This document shows, piece by piece, positions 36,293-50,879 of a DNA stretch of 52,480 bases (its first letter is position 1; every line of letters begins with the position of its first letter). The stretch covers positions 1 through 52,480 of the forward strand of contig JADRCO010000115.1 of assembly GCA_021464525.1 (NCBI GenBank). Direction: 5' to 3'. The notes under the pieces were generated by a model. That model was given only the letters and a program-made list of their open reading frames with translations, searched no databases and was not told the origin of the DNA. The stretch comes from Rhizophagus sp. LPA8_4_AMF. Taxonomy: Eukaryota; Glomeromycota; Glomeromycetes; Glomerales; Glomeraceae. A program made the position numbers and the translations under genes.

Positions 36293-37798
36293 ATTTTTAT
36301 CGCTGCACTCGAATTTTTAATAGACAAACATTAATTTTAATTATCAAACAAAAAAAAACTTGTATTTTGTTTTACGGAATTTAATCTCATTGCTTGAATG
36401 TTACTAAACTTTTACCAAAAATAGGTATAATAGATATTCTGCGCAAGTATTCGCTGATGAGGATTGGGGAAAAAAAATTAGTACGATGTTTTTTGTGAAG
36501 CATTATGTCAATTGTCCAATAATTATATTTGGGATACGGGAAGTATTAATGTTTATTTGGAACTTTGTATACTCACTGATAAAAATTTATCTGACCATTC
36601 ATAGATAATAAAAATTATTTTTTTTTGTTGTGTTTGTTGTGCAAATAAAATTAAATTTTTTGGATCATCAAATTAAAAATTATCGTTGCAGACGCAATAT
36701 ACATTATTGATACGCGGTACATTATTATTAATTACCTAAATCAATCAAATCAATCAAATCAATCAATGATAAATATGAGAAATCTACATATAATGATTAT
36801 TATGAAATTCGTTAATTATCTAAAAAAGACTAAGGTTATTTTTTTTTGTGTAAAAATATAGTTTATTATAAGTAGGATGGGTGTTCGATTAATTAAAAGT
36901 TGAATTAGTTCTTTTGATAATTTTTTCGCAAGTTCAGATAAATTTTTTTTTTTTTTATGATTTCATCTTCTTCATTAATTGTTACTAAATTTAATGTTTT
37001 CAAAATATCTTGTAAATATTGTAATAACCAATTAAAAAATTTCGTAAAAAGATTGTTGAAATATTAATCGATTGGTTTCTTGTGTAGTATACGAAGCTTT
37101 CATATTAATGTGCATTTATTTCGTTGGTGTTGTCATTAAACAAAACTCATCTTGTGAGTGGAGTAAGACTTGGCGGTGTAATTCCCTTATCTTAAAAGGG
37201 CTGGTGTTGACCGCGGATTTGTTATGTTTAAAATTTGGTTGTTTTTTAAAAAATTTGTATTTTGTTTATGTTTATGTAATGTTTTGCAAATTAATTAAAT
37301 TTACGTTAATGCTTATCACCACACAAATTTTGCGCAATTAATCAAATTTATAAATTTTATAGTTGTTTTTTACGAAAGTATTAAATTCTAGCATCTAGAG
37401 TTGTCTTTATTACTCTTTATAAATAATTTTGTATAGCTCAAAAATTTCCAAAAGACAAAAGACAAAACCTTATAATTTTAAGTATTAGAAGAAGATAATG
37501 ATTTTAAGTAAAAAAAAAATTTATTAATTTATTTTGATTTAATTTATTTATTTTTAAATCATAAATAAATAATTCAAAACATGAATTTTTGTAACCTCTT
37601 TCTAAAATTATTATGAGTACACACATATTCCTTTTTTATGGTCGCATCATAACGTACATCGTTGTATGACTTAGCATACTACGCTTATACCACCACCCCT
37701 TCTTTATACTACAGTATTTCCAATAAAATTTTTTCGTTAATTTACATCATACGTTTATTCGCTTGCTTCACCATTTAACTGCTGCACGTTAATGCTCA
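36293..37798. other. AT-rich spacer between CBM19-like and ECD genes
   Basis: No gene is supported. A CAAAT-type microsatellite lies at about 36738-36765. An 89-codon frame at 37072-37341 is Cys- and Val-rich with no family signal and is probably chance. Confidence 0.4.
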
Positions 37799-40976
<3,178 letters not shown>

Positions 40977-41300
40977 GTTTTTTTTAAAAAAAAAAAATAT
41001 AAGGAAAAGAAAAGAATAATTTTTATTTTAATTATTTTAAATTATTTTTTTTTTAATCTAATCATTTTGTGTTACATGCATCCCATCATCACGATTTTTC
41101 GCGCGATTGATCTACGTTTCATTTTTAAGTGACGGAATTTTTTTATTTTCAAAATATAAATCTTTTGATAGTGTATGTACAATGAAGATTTTCTTTCTTG
41201 AACAATAATTTTCTACTCGAATTACATGTATATGATCATAAACAAATATAAATAAAACTAAAATTTTTTCTTTTTTTTTTTTTTGTAAAAAATGATGATA

Positions 41301-41550
41301 TTATGAGAATAACAAACCACTATTCATGTAACTTAATATAAAGATTCCTACAATAAAAAATATAACAAATAATAACAATATACAAAATAGAGTAGCTTCA
41401 TATTGTATGCCTAAATTATCCAACATATTGAATCTTAATTGGTATAGGAAATAACTAGCACTTCCACCGTTGATATTATATTGATCTGAAGATGTTGAAT
41501 ATAATGGAGTATAGTAATTTTGTTGGTTTACGTAGAAGTAATCAAAAGAC
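41301..41550 (-). CDS. Orphan 3' exon with one membrane segment
   Basis: After a TATAG acceptor the minus strand reads 82 residues to a stop: SFDYFYVNQQNYYTPLYSTS, a Gly/Ser/Tyr-rich stretch, then a strong hydrophobic helix (TLFCILLLFVIFFIVGIFIL) and the tail SYMNSGLLFS. Protein-like composition and the acceptor argue for a real terminal exon. Its phase (one leading base) does not fit a strong donor at the end of the upstream cytochrome b561 exon, which has its own stop. The first exon of this putative gene was not found; a start at about 41740 (MCILECILIGICIIV) is a possibility without a matching donor. It may be a small membrane protein or an alternative 3' end of the neighbouring gene. Confidence 0.35.
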
Positions 41551-41777
41551 CTATATTTATGAAAAAAAAATAAAAAATTCCGACAAGGTTGGCGAGATTT
41601 TAGAATAAAATGAAAAGAAAAGAAGAGAAATGAATTAGATAATATGAGGATATATTCTTAAAAACTACAAATAATCTTGAAAATTATTATATATTATAAA
41701 GACTAAAAATACATGATACAATGATACATATTCCTATTAATATACACTCTAATATACACATCATAATAAAATTACAC

Positions 41778-43227
41778 CTAACTCTGTTGCTCTATATCAT
41801 CTTGACGTATTCCTGTGTAAATGACATCCGATTTGGCGAACGCTTCTAATTCGCGCTTCCTCTTCCTGTATAAATGATAAGACAGTCCCGCATAGGATGA
41901 CAAGATAAATAGAACATATAAATAATATCCGACGAAGATTCCGTGAGATGCATTATATTGTTGTAATCCCAAAAGAATTTGTATAAACGCCAAAAGAATT
42001 AATATGCGTCCCCACCACCTAAGGAAAGTTGATAAATAGTTTTTAAGTATATATTCATATGTTTTTTTTTAAAAAAAAATAAAAATAAAATATCATCATC
42101 TACCAGTGAAGTTTGGTCCACCATGGATAATATTTTCTGGATTGATCATAAAGTTTATGATGAATCCATCCGAGAGAAAGTTGAAATATGAAACCTCCAA
42201 ACACAACTACTCCAAGAAAATGATGGGTATTAGCAGCATGAAATCTCACACCCGCTGCGTATGCCGTTATCAATCCAACCAAAGTTAAAGGAGATGCTAA
42301 GAATTGCTGAATTCCCCAATGAAGTTTGAACCATTTTTGTGGAATAATATTTCTTGTAAATCTTGCGATAAAAACAGCACCCGGTACTATGATACCCCAT
42401 ACAGAGAACATTATAATTCCGTGAACCATGATATACTTGTCATATTTACTTAAACTACTAGATCCAACGGTATTTTCTTCCATGACATAGGTATAACGAC
42501 CTTTACCATTATGAATAAAAATGTCACGAGTAGAAGCATCATCTGGAGGTCTTTCTTCTGTTTGAAGGGCCCAAACAAAATCTTGCCCACTTGATTCAAT
42601 CGTTGATCCACCAACCGAAACTGCTCGAGTGAATTTTGCAATGAATTTTCCATTTTTTACACCACTGGAAGTGGTATCTAATATAAGATCACTTTGTTGA
42701 GATGTGACTCTCGGTACACTATATCGTTCCGCTATACGCTGGGTAATTATAGCTGATCCATTCGTTGAAGGCCAAGCCATCTAAGGAAATAGAATTACGG
42801 GTTGATAAATAGGATTTTTTTATTTTATAATGGGAAAATAATAATAATATTTACTATTATGTAGCTTCCAATCATAGATGGACCAACGCCAAGTGCGACC
42901 CACCTATAATAGAAAAGTTATTTAATTTTGAGAATCCTTAGAAAATTATTAGCATAATTCGGTATATTAAATTACCCTATAGATGCTGGAGCTTCTAATT
43001 CAAAAGTGTATAAGCTTACAGGATCATTAACACTTGCTGGTGGAGTTATTTTAAAACAAAATCCATGGTCTACGCATTTTGAAGATGACTGACCATATAC
43101 CCCGCCTATTGATAATGAAAATTAATTTACTGCGCCATGTGAAATCAACTTTAAGATAAATTCTCTCCCTCTTACCTTGTAAGAAAACAACTATGGCAAT
43201 TAATAATAAAATTATTCGTTTCTTCAT
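41778..43227 (-). CDS. DOMON-cytochrome b561 transmembrane electron carrier
   Basis: Five exons (43227-43176, 43105-42976, 42903-42855, 42780-42104, 42018-41778) give 382 residues. Residues 1-17 are a signal peptide (MKKRIILLLIAIVVFLQ). Residues about 20-180 are a DOMON domain (GWVALGVGPSM, MAWPSTNGSAIITQR, DIFIHNGKGRYTYVM). Met71 and His167 fit the Met/His heme ligands of this domain type. The b561 core follows with about five helices. His197 (MVHGIIMFS), His231 (KLHWGIQQF), His263 or His264 (THHFLG) and His302 (KLHWWWG) supply the expected ligands for two hemes b. A hydrophilic charged tail ends DDIEQQS. Relatives shuttle electrons across membranes, typically from ascorbate-like donors or to extracytoplasmic ferric iron or oxidases. 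The donor here is unknown. It is divergent in orientation neither to ECD nor to the next gene; it lies 0.8 kb upstream of ECD on the same strand. Confidence 0.88.
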
Positions 43228-45432
43228 ATTTATATAGTTATTTATTTATACACTTGTTTACTCGTAATTGATGATTTTAATTTTTTTTAAATAATCATGC
43301 GAAAAGAAATTCTCCTTTTTTTAAAGGATAATTAATTGGAACAAGAATTAAATCAATTTTTGTAAAAATTGTAAAAGTTTACGTTATAATGGGATCCTTA
43401 TATCTGGTTTTTGTAATAAAAAAAATGGGCTGTGCTTATCCGACTGAGGCTTTTATATATATAATATTTATAATCTTTTCATAGTTATTTCGTTAGTCGT
43501 ACTAGTATGAAATTTTATTCCAAATAAGGTAAAAATCATGGAAGAACCTGTTTAAGTGATTTTCTATGAATTTCACATTTTTGGATTTCTATTTATTCAT
43601 AGAAAAACAAATGGATTTATTCTTAAAATCGTGAGAATTTTTTTAAACTTTAGGATTTGAATTTTTCTCATTATGGTTTAATTCATTTCGTTAGTATAAA
43701 TATCTGCTAGTTTTGATAGCATTTTGCGTTGAGGGAAAAACTTTTTTTTTTCAACAAAAAAGATTCATTCAATCAATCAATTCATTATAATTCACATTTT
43801 ACTAAATTAATTAATCTTTTCAAGGGATGTTTTTTTTTCAAGAAACTACGAATTTCACAATTTCACAATTGTCGTATTATTATCTTACGATAATGATTTT
43901 ACGGTTACAAAAAAAAAATGATTAATTAAATGCATTGACAACTTTGAACACGTATCATATATCGTGTAATTTATGAATTTGAGGCTTTGAAACCCTTTAA
44001 ATGCGGCGGAGTATTTTTCGATTCTTACACGGCCACGAAACAAATAGTAAGCCCTCTGACTAGAATAACTAGACTCTTTTAAGAAAATGATGTTCAAAAT
44101 TGGCATGTATGACAAGATTTGGTATGGAATATCCTTAATAAGATAGCATTTTATCTTTGCTTATACAATTAAAGTAATCTCATAGACGTTATTTAATTTT
44201 AGTTTCTCATGAAAATTATTTAAATAGAAAATTAAGCTCATATGGGAATCAGAACTATTATATGATGGATTAGTCTTAGGTTTTTATTGAACTTCAAATC
44301 AGTTTATTAAAAAACAAATGAGCGCCAAAAAAAATTAACTACTAAATTTATTTAGTGATGTGAAAAAATGAGAGAAAAAAAAAAATTCAGGCATTTTCCG
44401 TCATATAATTTCATCAATAACATTAAATACGAAAAAGAAAAAATTTATATAATGCTGGAAGTTGATTTATTATTACTACAAAGTGTGGTGATTATTATCA
44501 GCGTCTAAGATTTCTTTGAGTTTTGATCATAATTTTGGTAAAATGACAATATCATTATATTTAATTTCGTAATTTTATGGGAAGAAAGTATTTTCTAATT
44601 TTTCAAAGAAGCCTTTTTTATATGATTTTAGAGAAAACCCGAAGTTTGGTAAAACTTAATATCACATGATTTCAATATTTTCACGTGATTATGCGCATTT
44701 TATACGTATTGTTCAACGTTTGTGCCATTTTCTTGGATCGGGGCACTCCTCACATGAATTTTCATGTATGTGTTTATTCGTTGCATTCTAATTGTAGTAC
44801 ATATTTAATTGAAGTCAAGAGAAGTATTTTAATCGGATAGATGTTATAATTTAGTAATTATTATCATATTTCTTTTATTACGTTATGAATCGTTTGATGC
44901 ATTAGAAAAAGTTCGACTATATCGTGAATTTTTTTATTCTAAATATCCTTTTCTTTTTAAGTCCTTATCCTGATTACCTACTTGATTTATTAAGGTTGAA
45001 ATGCATCATACGCATATCACTGGACCTCACTTGAGACCATGCGCCAATCATCTTATGTGGGGCGCTTATTGTGTAACACCAAATGGAAAAAATTTTTTGA
45101 TCCTAAAAAAAAAAATTTTTTTTTTTTTCTCGAGAGGTTAATTCTCTAACTCTCGAGCAGAGCAAACGATCTCTGTGATTTTTTGTTACAAAAGCAAATT
45201 TATTTATTATAACTAGTTTACTATTTTTTATTAAAAAAAATTTTCTATTCTAAATTCTTCGTTGTAACATTATACTTGTTGTATATTTGAATTAGTAGTT
45301 CTTATTAAAAAAAAAAGTGATATATTTTTCTTCAAATTTTATTAAATAAATTGTATTATTTCATTTTAGTCCAAGATCTAGTCGATAATTGTAATCATTT
45401 CTTAATTTTCTATTGCTGTGTAACAATTGAGA
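43228..45432. other. Spacer between divergently oriented genes
   Basis: This 2.2-kb stretch separates the minus-strand b561 gene from the plus-strand gene at 45433, so both promoters should lie here. I see A/T tracts, a palindrome CTCGAG...CTCGAG around 45130-45156 and slightly GC-richer sequence at 44980-45080, but no gene. Confidence 0.4.
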
Positions 45433-46920
45433 ATGGCTTCAATACAAGGATCGAATCCGTTGGATAGATTGGCTTCTTATTTCAAACCTTGTACAAAAGA
45501 ATTTTCTCAAGAAGAATATTCTAATGTTGAGGATACTTTTACTGAATTACAAGAAAGACAACCAAAAAATCCTTTGAATAATTTAGATGTATTTTTTCAA
45601 CCACTCACAAAAAAGTTTGAGGAATCTAACGACGAAAGTAAGTCGTATTAAATTTTAAATGAATTCCTATTTAATATATTTAATAATGTGGTTATTAAAT
45701 TAACTATTTTTCTTATTTTTGTGATTTATAGTTTGGACTTCTCATAATCCTTTTGTTGAAGAAATTGAAATTGAAAGATCATTAGGAATTAAATCGCCCA
45801 GATCAAACAAATTTTCAACAAAATCATCATCAAAAAGAAGAAGGATTGATTCTTTTGACGATGAGTATAAAACTTTACCTTTATTATCAATGACGGTTGC
45901 ATCAAGTGACACATCATCTAGTGAAAGTAGCGAAGAAGAAGAAGGTATTTAGTTTTGAACATAGTTTTATCTAAATTAATCAATTTTCATTCAAGTTTTA
46001 ATGGTCTATTCAATTTAATTTCTTTATATAGGTGACAATGATACCTTTCCATCATTACAAGTTTGTGATGACAATGATTTAACATCATCAATAGTATTGC
46101 AGGTAAATACAACTGAATTTTATCATCGCGTATCCTAACGCAAAAATAATTAATTAACTATATTGTGTGATGTGTTTATTATATTTGTGTCTTAGTTTGA
46201 TGATAATATAATTGAGGATTTGAAAACGTTATCTTTAGTTTCAGATAATGTACAAAAAGAATTTTTTTTTTAATAAAAAATTATTTTTTATATTTAATAA
46301 GTATTAACCAAATCAATTTATTATTTTTCTTTTATTATAGTCTAAGATCGCAATGGCCTCACGAAAAATTGCGAAGCCTAAATCAAAAAAGCAAGACGCT
46401 GCATCAGATGATGATCCAAAGAAACCGTCAACCGAGAGGTAAGAATTAGAATTTTATGCTCTTTTCATAGTTTCTTTCGCGGGTTTTAACGTTAGCGATT
46501 TAATTATGATATTCAGAAATGAAGAATCTCAGTTAGAAGTAGCTCAACCTGAGAATCTTGAAGGCAAGGAAAAGGGTAAAGAAGTTCTACGGACTATCCC
46601 AAAAAAAATTGAAGGAAGAAAATGTTATCAAAAAATCTCAAATGTAAGTTATTATGTATATAATTATATATATATATATATTGATTCGACTTTAACATTC
46701 AATGTATTTTTGTTTCTTTTAGATAAATGGCATACCTGAAGAACCAAGAGCAGGTTTTATTGGTAGTCAAGCGTTTAATTACCTTGACATACTTGATAAT
46801 CAAGCATTTAAGGTGCGGCATCAAAAAGTAATTACAAAGAAGGTTCAAGAAGGAAACCTGAGTGGTGGATTAAATAGTTTGTTATCCAGCGGGTTTAAAC
46901 CGACCAGTATGCTTGGCTAA
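45433..46920 (+). CDS. Unrecognised, probably nuclear protein, seven exons
   Basis: Exons 45433-45637, 45732-45944, 46032-46102, 46196-46249, 46341-46438, 46517-46643 and 46723-46920 join in frame to 321 residues. Most donors are GTAAGT-like; exon 4 needs a weak GTACAA donor. Without it, exon 4 would end the protein at 46272 and a second small gene could start at 46353 (MASRKIAKPKSKK). Only 80 bp would separate the two, so one gene is likelier. Visible features: a motif occurring twice, NPLDRLASYFKPCTKEF (8-24) and NPLNNLDVFFQPLTKKF (46-62). A basic SSKRRR stretch is a likely nuclear signal. A Ser/Glu tract (SSESSEEEEG) could be phosphorylated, and a second basic region follows. The ordered-looking C-terminus contains GFIGSQAFNYLDILDNQAF and ends LLSSGFKPTSMLG. 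The function is not known to me. Confidence 0.6.
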
Positions 46921-47299
46921 AAAATTATCGTTTAATAATATAAAAAGGGTGGGATAGTAGACGCGAAAAAAAAGTATTTATTTAAAAAGTATGTATAAAA
47001 TAGGATTAATTAATTATATGGGTAGTGTATCAATAAATTATTTCGATTGAAAAAAAATTATTCGCTTCTTTAAAAAAAAACATAATAAGGGTGGAATAGT
47101 AGATGCAAAAAAAAGTATTTATTTAAAGTATGTGTAAAAAAATATGATTAAAAATTTTATGATAGTGTATCAAAATTAAGTCGATTCAATTTTTTTTCAA
47201 GGAAAAAGTTTGGTTTAAAAAAACAAATAAAATTAATAATAGTATATTAGTGTATTTTCAATTGACGGTAATATTTTAAATAAACAAATATTTTATTTA

Positions 47300-48271
47300 T
47301 TTTATTTTATGTCACGTGAAGGATGAATACAAAACGGAGATTACATAGTAAAATTAACTCTAATCCACACTAGTATCCATCACCCAGTCGCACCGCGACC
47401 GAATCTTTACTTGTAAAATAGGGGTGGGAACACGACCATTCCCATCCGGCAAGAAAGAAAAATATATATACTAAAAGAACCAGTCTAAGCTACATACATC
47501 TTTCTGAAGCTGATAATACTATAAAATAGTAAAAGTAAAAAATTAAAGTTACAAGTAGTAGGCGAGCACTAGACATAAAATGGAACGTGTCTATAATCTA
47601 TAACTACATTGTGAGAGAATGAAAAATTTGATAAATGAGTAAAAAAAGGTCCATCATGTAAAAAATTAGAAGAGGAAAAAATAATAAATAATAAATCTAA
47701 TTGATTTTTATAATTTTTAAAATTATTGATCGGATTAAAATAATTCCAATCTGTCTTTGAACGTTGAGAGAAGGGGTCGTAAATCTACTTTATGTCGTGT
47801 GTAATAATTCTTGAGGTCTAATTTGGTAATGCCTTCTCGCAGTTTCAAATCCTTCCACGCTTGTGAACGGATTTTCCATATGTTAGATTTGAATAATCCC
47901 GTAGCTTCATGCATAAAATTCAACAAGTGGTTTTGAAGCGGTTTAAGGGTCTTGAAATGTAATCTAAAAATTTGATACAAATCAGTAGTAATATATGATT
48001 GTAAGAGCAGTATCACATGTTTTGGAAGTGGTGAATCGTTGTCCGATGGTGAGAAAGACCAATGGAACGTAGAAGATGTTTTGATGGTGTCCATCACCAC
48101 AGAAGTAAGTTTATCACCATGAGTTGTAAGGACGTGTTCTAAACTGTTGGCCAGCTGCAAAAAGCAGCCTTTAATGGTTTGAAAGAGGAACGGACAGTTC
48201 CAAATGTTGTTCATTGGTTTCGTCTTGCAGGGCGCTGGGCGCACAATAAACAAGTCGTGCGGTAACCTCAT
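47300..48271 (-). mobile_element. LINE-like 3' remnant: ORF tail plus 3' UTR
   Basis: This block is clearly richer in G and C than its surroundings. The minus-strand ORF 48271-47735 (178 residues) starts right after a stop and reads NNIWNCPFLFQTIKGCF, LLNFMHEATGLFKSNIWKIR and SQAWKDLKLREGITK. Short W-x-C-P and IW..R...W....GIT phrases like these follow the reverse transcriptase in LINE-type ORF2 proteins of such fungi, but this recognition is from memory and tentative. No reverse transcriptase domain lies upstream, as expected of a 5'-truncated LINE. Below 47735, GC-rich noncoding sequence (CGCACCGCGACCGAATC, CATCCGGCAAGAAAG) would be the 3' UTR, running into AT-rich DNA near 47300. Alternatively it is an unrelated hypothetical gene. 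Confidence 0.4.
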
Positions 48272-50611
48272 TAGTCAAATAATTTGTTTAACTGAGCAGC
48301 TTCTTCTAAGTTTCAAGTCACGTGCTTAAAATAGCAAAAAAAGTAAAAAGTGATTGCCCACCGTAGCATTCTCATCAAATATACTTTCAATGGAACATTT
48401 TGATGATTATAAAATTTTTGGAAATGGCTCAGAATTTAAAATATTGTAATACAATAAATACAAGATCGTAAGATGCGTCTTTTATCTCATCATTGCCATA
48501 AGAACCAAAAGATGAACCACAACATCAAAACGATACCTATAGAAAACAATAATAAAGTATTTGCTGTATGATAAGCAACACAAAGAAAACAACAAATCAC
48601 ATAGCAAGGCGACTGCGCAGGGTATGTTTTTTTTAAGAGGGAGGCGAGCTTGTCACAAATGGTTACATGTACATCTATCACATGCGGGGCCCCCCTACTT
48701 CACTGAAAACTAGACACAAGGACTAGCTCCCAATTACTGAAGACCCTCTCTGCGGATAGGGCCACCTTTTAAAAAATAAAAAGTTTATATCACTGTATTG
48801 TTGGATGGTGTGGTGTTTACCGGAAAATAAGACTGCTTCTTCTATTGTTGCTTTTCCAAGATTCATATTCAGGTTGTTTTCCTTCGTTTAAAATTTACAC
48901 AATACAAATTATACCTGTCCCAGAAGGTGGCCGAAGATAGACCGACTAACTTACCAGTAGTCAGTAACCCGCAGAACACTCCCCACTGTGATAAGCGGTT
49001 TCTATATTATAAAAGTTTGGCAGAAGGAAAGGCGATACGCCGAGAAAATACAGAAGGGGAAGTATTTATATATTTTTGAGAATTACAAAGTTAAACTCTT
49101 CATTTTAAATAAGGAAATATTGTTACATGTTTATGATTGTTCACAGTGACAACATCATCTGAGTTTGAAAGTTTGAGTTTAGATTGTTATGCCGAGTTTC
49201 CTTATTTAATTCGAATTGATATTTCGAGCTGATATTTTTTAAAATGAATCAGCATACTGTATTACCTGTCATCAATATGATTAAACGGCCGCTTGGCAAC
49301 GCGATTTAAATATTTGCTCCATTTAATCCCTTGTAATATATGTACTCTTTTACTGTAAGTTATACATCCCTATAGGTTACAGTTGAATATTTTTAGGAAA
49401 AATAAAGTTGTATATTAATAACTTTGTCTTCTTGAAAACTTCTGAAATTATTACTTTACTTTTCGGTAACTCTCCAGAATTTAACCCATTTCCTTTATCA
49501 AGATAACCATTCGTCCATTCCAGTACTTTGTTATATTATTATCATGTTTTAGTGTGTACTTTTGAAGTTGAAGCGGTTTTAATACTACTTTTTTTACTTT
49601 ATCCTTTTATGTTCTACAAGTGCGTCTGTCATACTCGATTTATCTTTCCTGATTAAAGTACAAATTAAAGAAGAAACAGACATTATCACAAACTGGGAAG
49701 ATGTATGACTGCCTATAAGTCAAATAATTTGATGAATAATCGCTCATAACTTGGCAGAAATTTCATTATATATTGTATTGCTACAGAAAGATAGGAAAGG
49801 ATAACTATGAAAAAAATAAATTATTATAATACATAATGTGAGAAAGAATACGACTAAATATTTTATTAACGATGTCCTACCATTTTTCAATGGTGTGAAA
49901 ATGTGAAATTGAAGCAGAGCGTGGTTTTTGGATCACATACTAGGTATTCAGAATAGTAAAAGAAACTATTAGGAACCAATGCCAATATTACGTGATTTAG
50001 GCTATAAGAACTGGGTATAAGTTTTTTTAGCTTTCGTGTCCCAGTTATGCTTCTCTGGAACCCGTGTACTATTTCTAATGTTCTTACTGGAGCGTAAAAA
50101 CAAAATCGTTGTTATTATTTATCGTGCATTACTTTTCTTTACTTAATAATTAATAATTATTACGAAATAATTAAACTTTTCAATAACTTCGACCTCTGAG
50201 GCATCTTAATAGCATTAGTAGCAGTAATTTATAGTGCATATTCCGATAATGTGCTACACGACATTCAATCGTAACTTCCAACTTCCAAATACTTCATAAC
50301 AAAAAAAAATGGAAAGCAATTTCCTGCATCCAGGTTGTATTAACAATTTGTAACAAATAATTGGTATTTGTAGACATGCTGAAGAAGTCGAAACAAGAAG
50401 AGTATTAAGAAGAAACTTTCAATAATTTGGCAAACTTAATTTTAAATGATAAATTTAACGCGTAAGCTAAAATTTAGTGAGATCAGATTATCATCAAATT
50501 AATAATATTAAAAAAAAAATTAAATACAAAATTGTGTTTTAGTATTGAAAATCAAAACCCTTCTCGTTCATATCATATTATGTATTTTTTTTTTTTTTAA
50601 TGAGCAGTGAC
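48272..50611. other. Spacer, GC-richer at its start
   Basis: 48480-49060 continues the higher GC content (GCGGGGCCCCCC near 48685, CCGCAGAACACTCCCCACTG near 48970) and may belong to the same inserted element or another repeat. No credible protein or RNA gene was read. Beyond 49.1 kb the sequence is ordinary AT-rich spacer. Confidence 0.35.
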
Positions 50612-50614
50612 TTA

Positions 50615-50876
50615 GGGCGTTCTCACGCATCTCCCTCAATGAGATTGGCTAATGATTGATCAATTGAAGTAAAAATAGATAAAAATGGAAATTAACATCA
50701 ACCAATACTTACAAATTAGGATATATTTTGCTTTTTTGGCCAATCAGAGAAACTATGAAAAAAAAAGATAGTCTGGTCCTCCCTTTTTTATTCATTGGAA
50801 AGGTAACTCACTGATCTGCAACTTAATAAGTAAAATTTCGTTGCCGATTCATTGAGTTAGGTGCTTGAGAACGCCC
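50615..50876. mobile_element. Harbinger-like MITE, 262 bp
   Basis: The left end reads GGGCGTTCTCACGCA and continues to CTCAATGA. The right end reverse-complemented reads GGGCGTTCTCAAGCA and likewise continues to CTCAATGA, giving imperfect inverted repeats of about 28 bp. TTA flanks both ends (50612-50614 and 50877-50879), a 3-bp TWA duplication typical of PIF/Harbinger. There is no internal ORF. The terminal sequence differs from the element at 8679, so two MITE families are present. Confidence 0.75.
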
Positions 50877-50879
50877 TTA

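Noticed and set aside
41778-42018. Splicing of the last b561 exon onto the orphan exon at 41550
   Set aside because: The orphan exon needs a donor after the second codon base; only weak GT sites in that phase exist and the b561 frame already ends in a stop.
48490-48681. 63-codon hydrophobic frame on the minus strand
   Set aside because: Begins at GTG rather than ATG, has no splice or promoter context, and lies in GC-richer repeat-like DNA.
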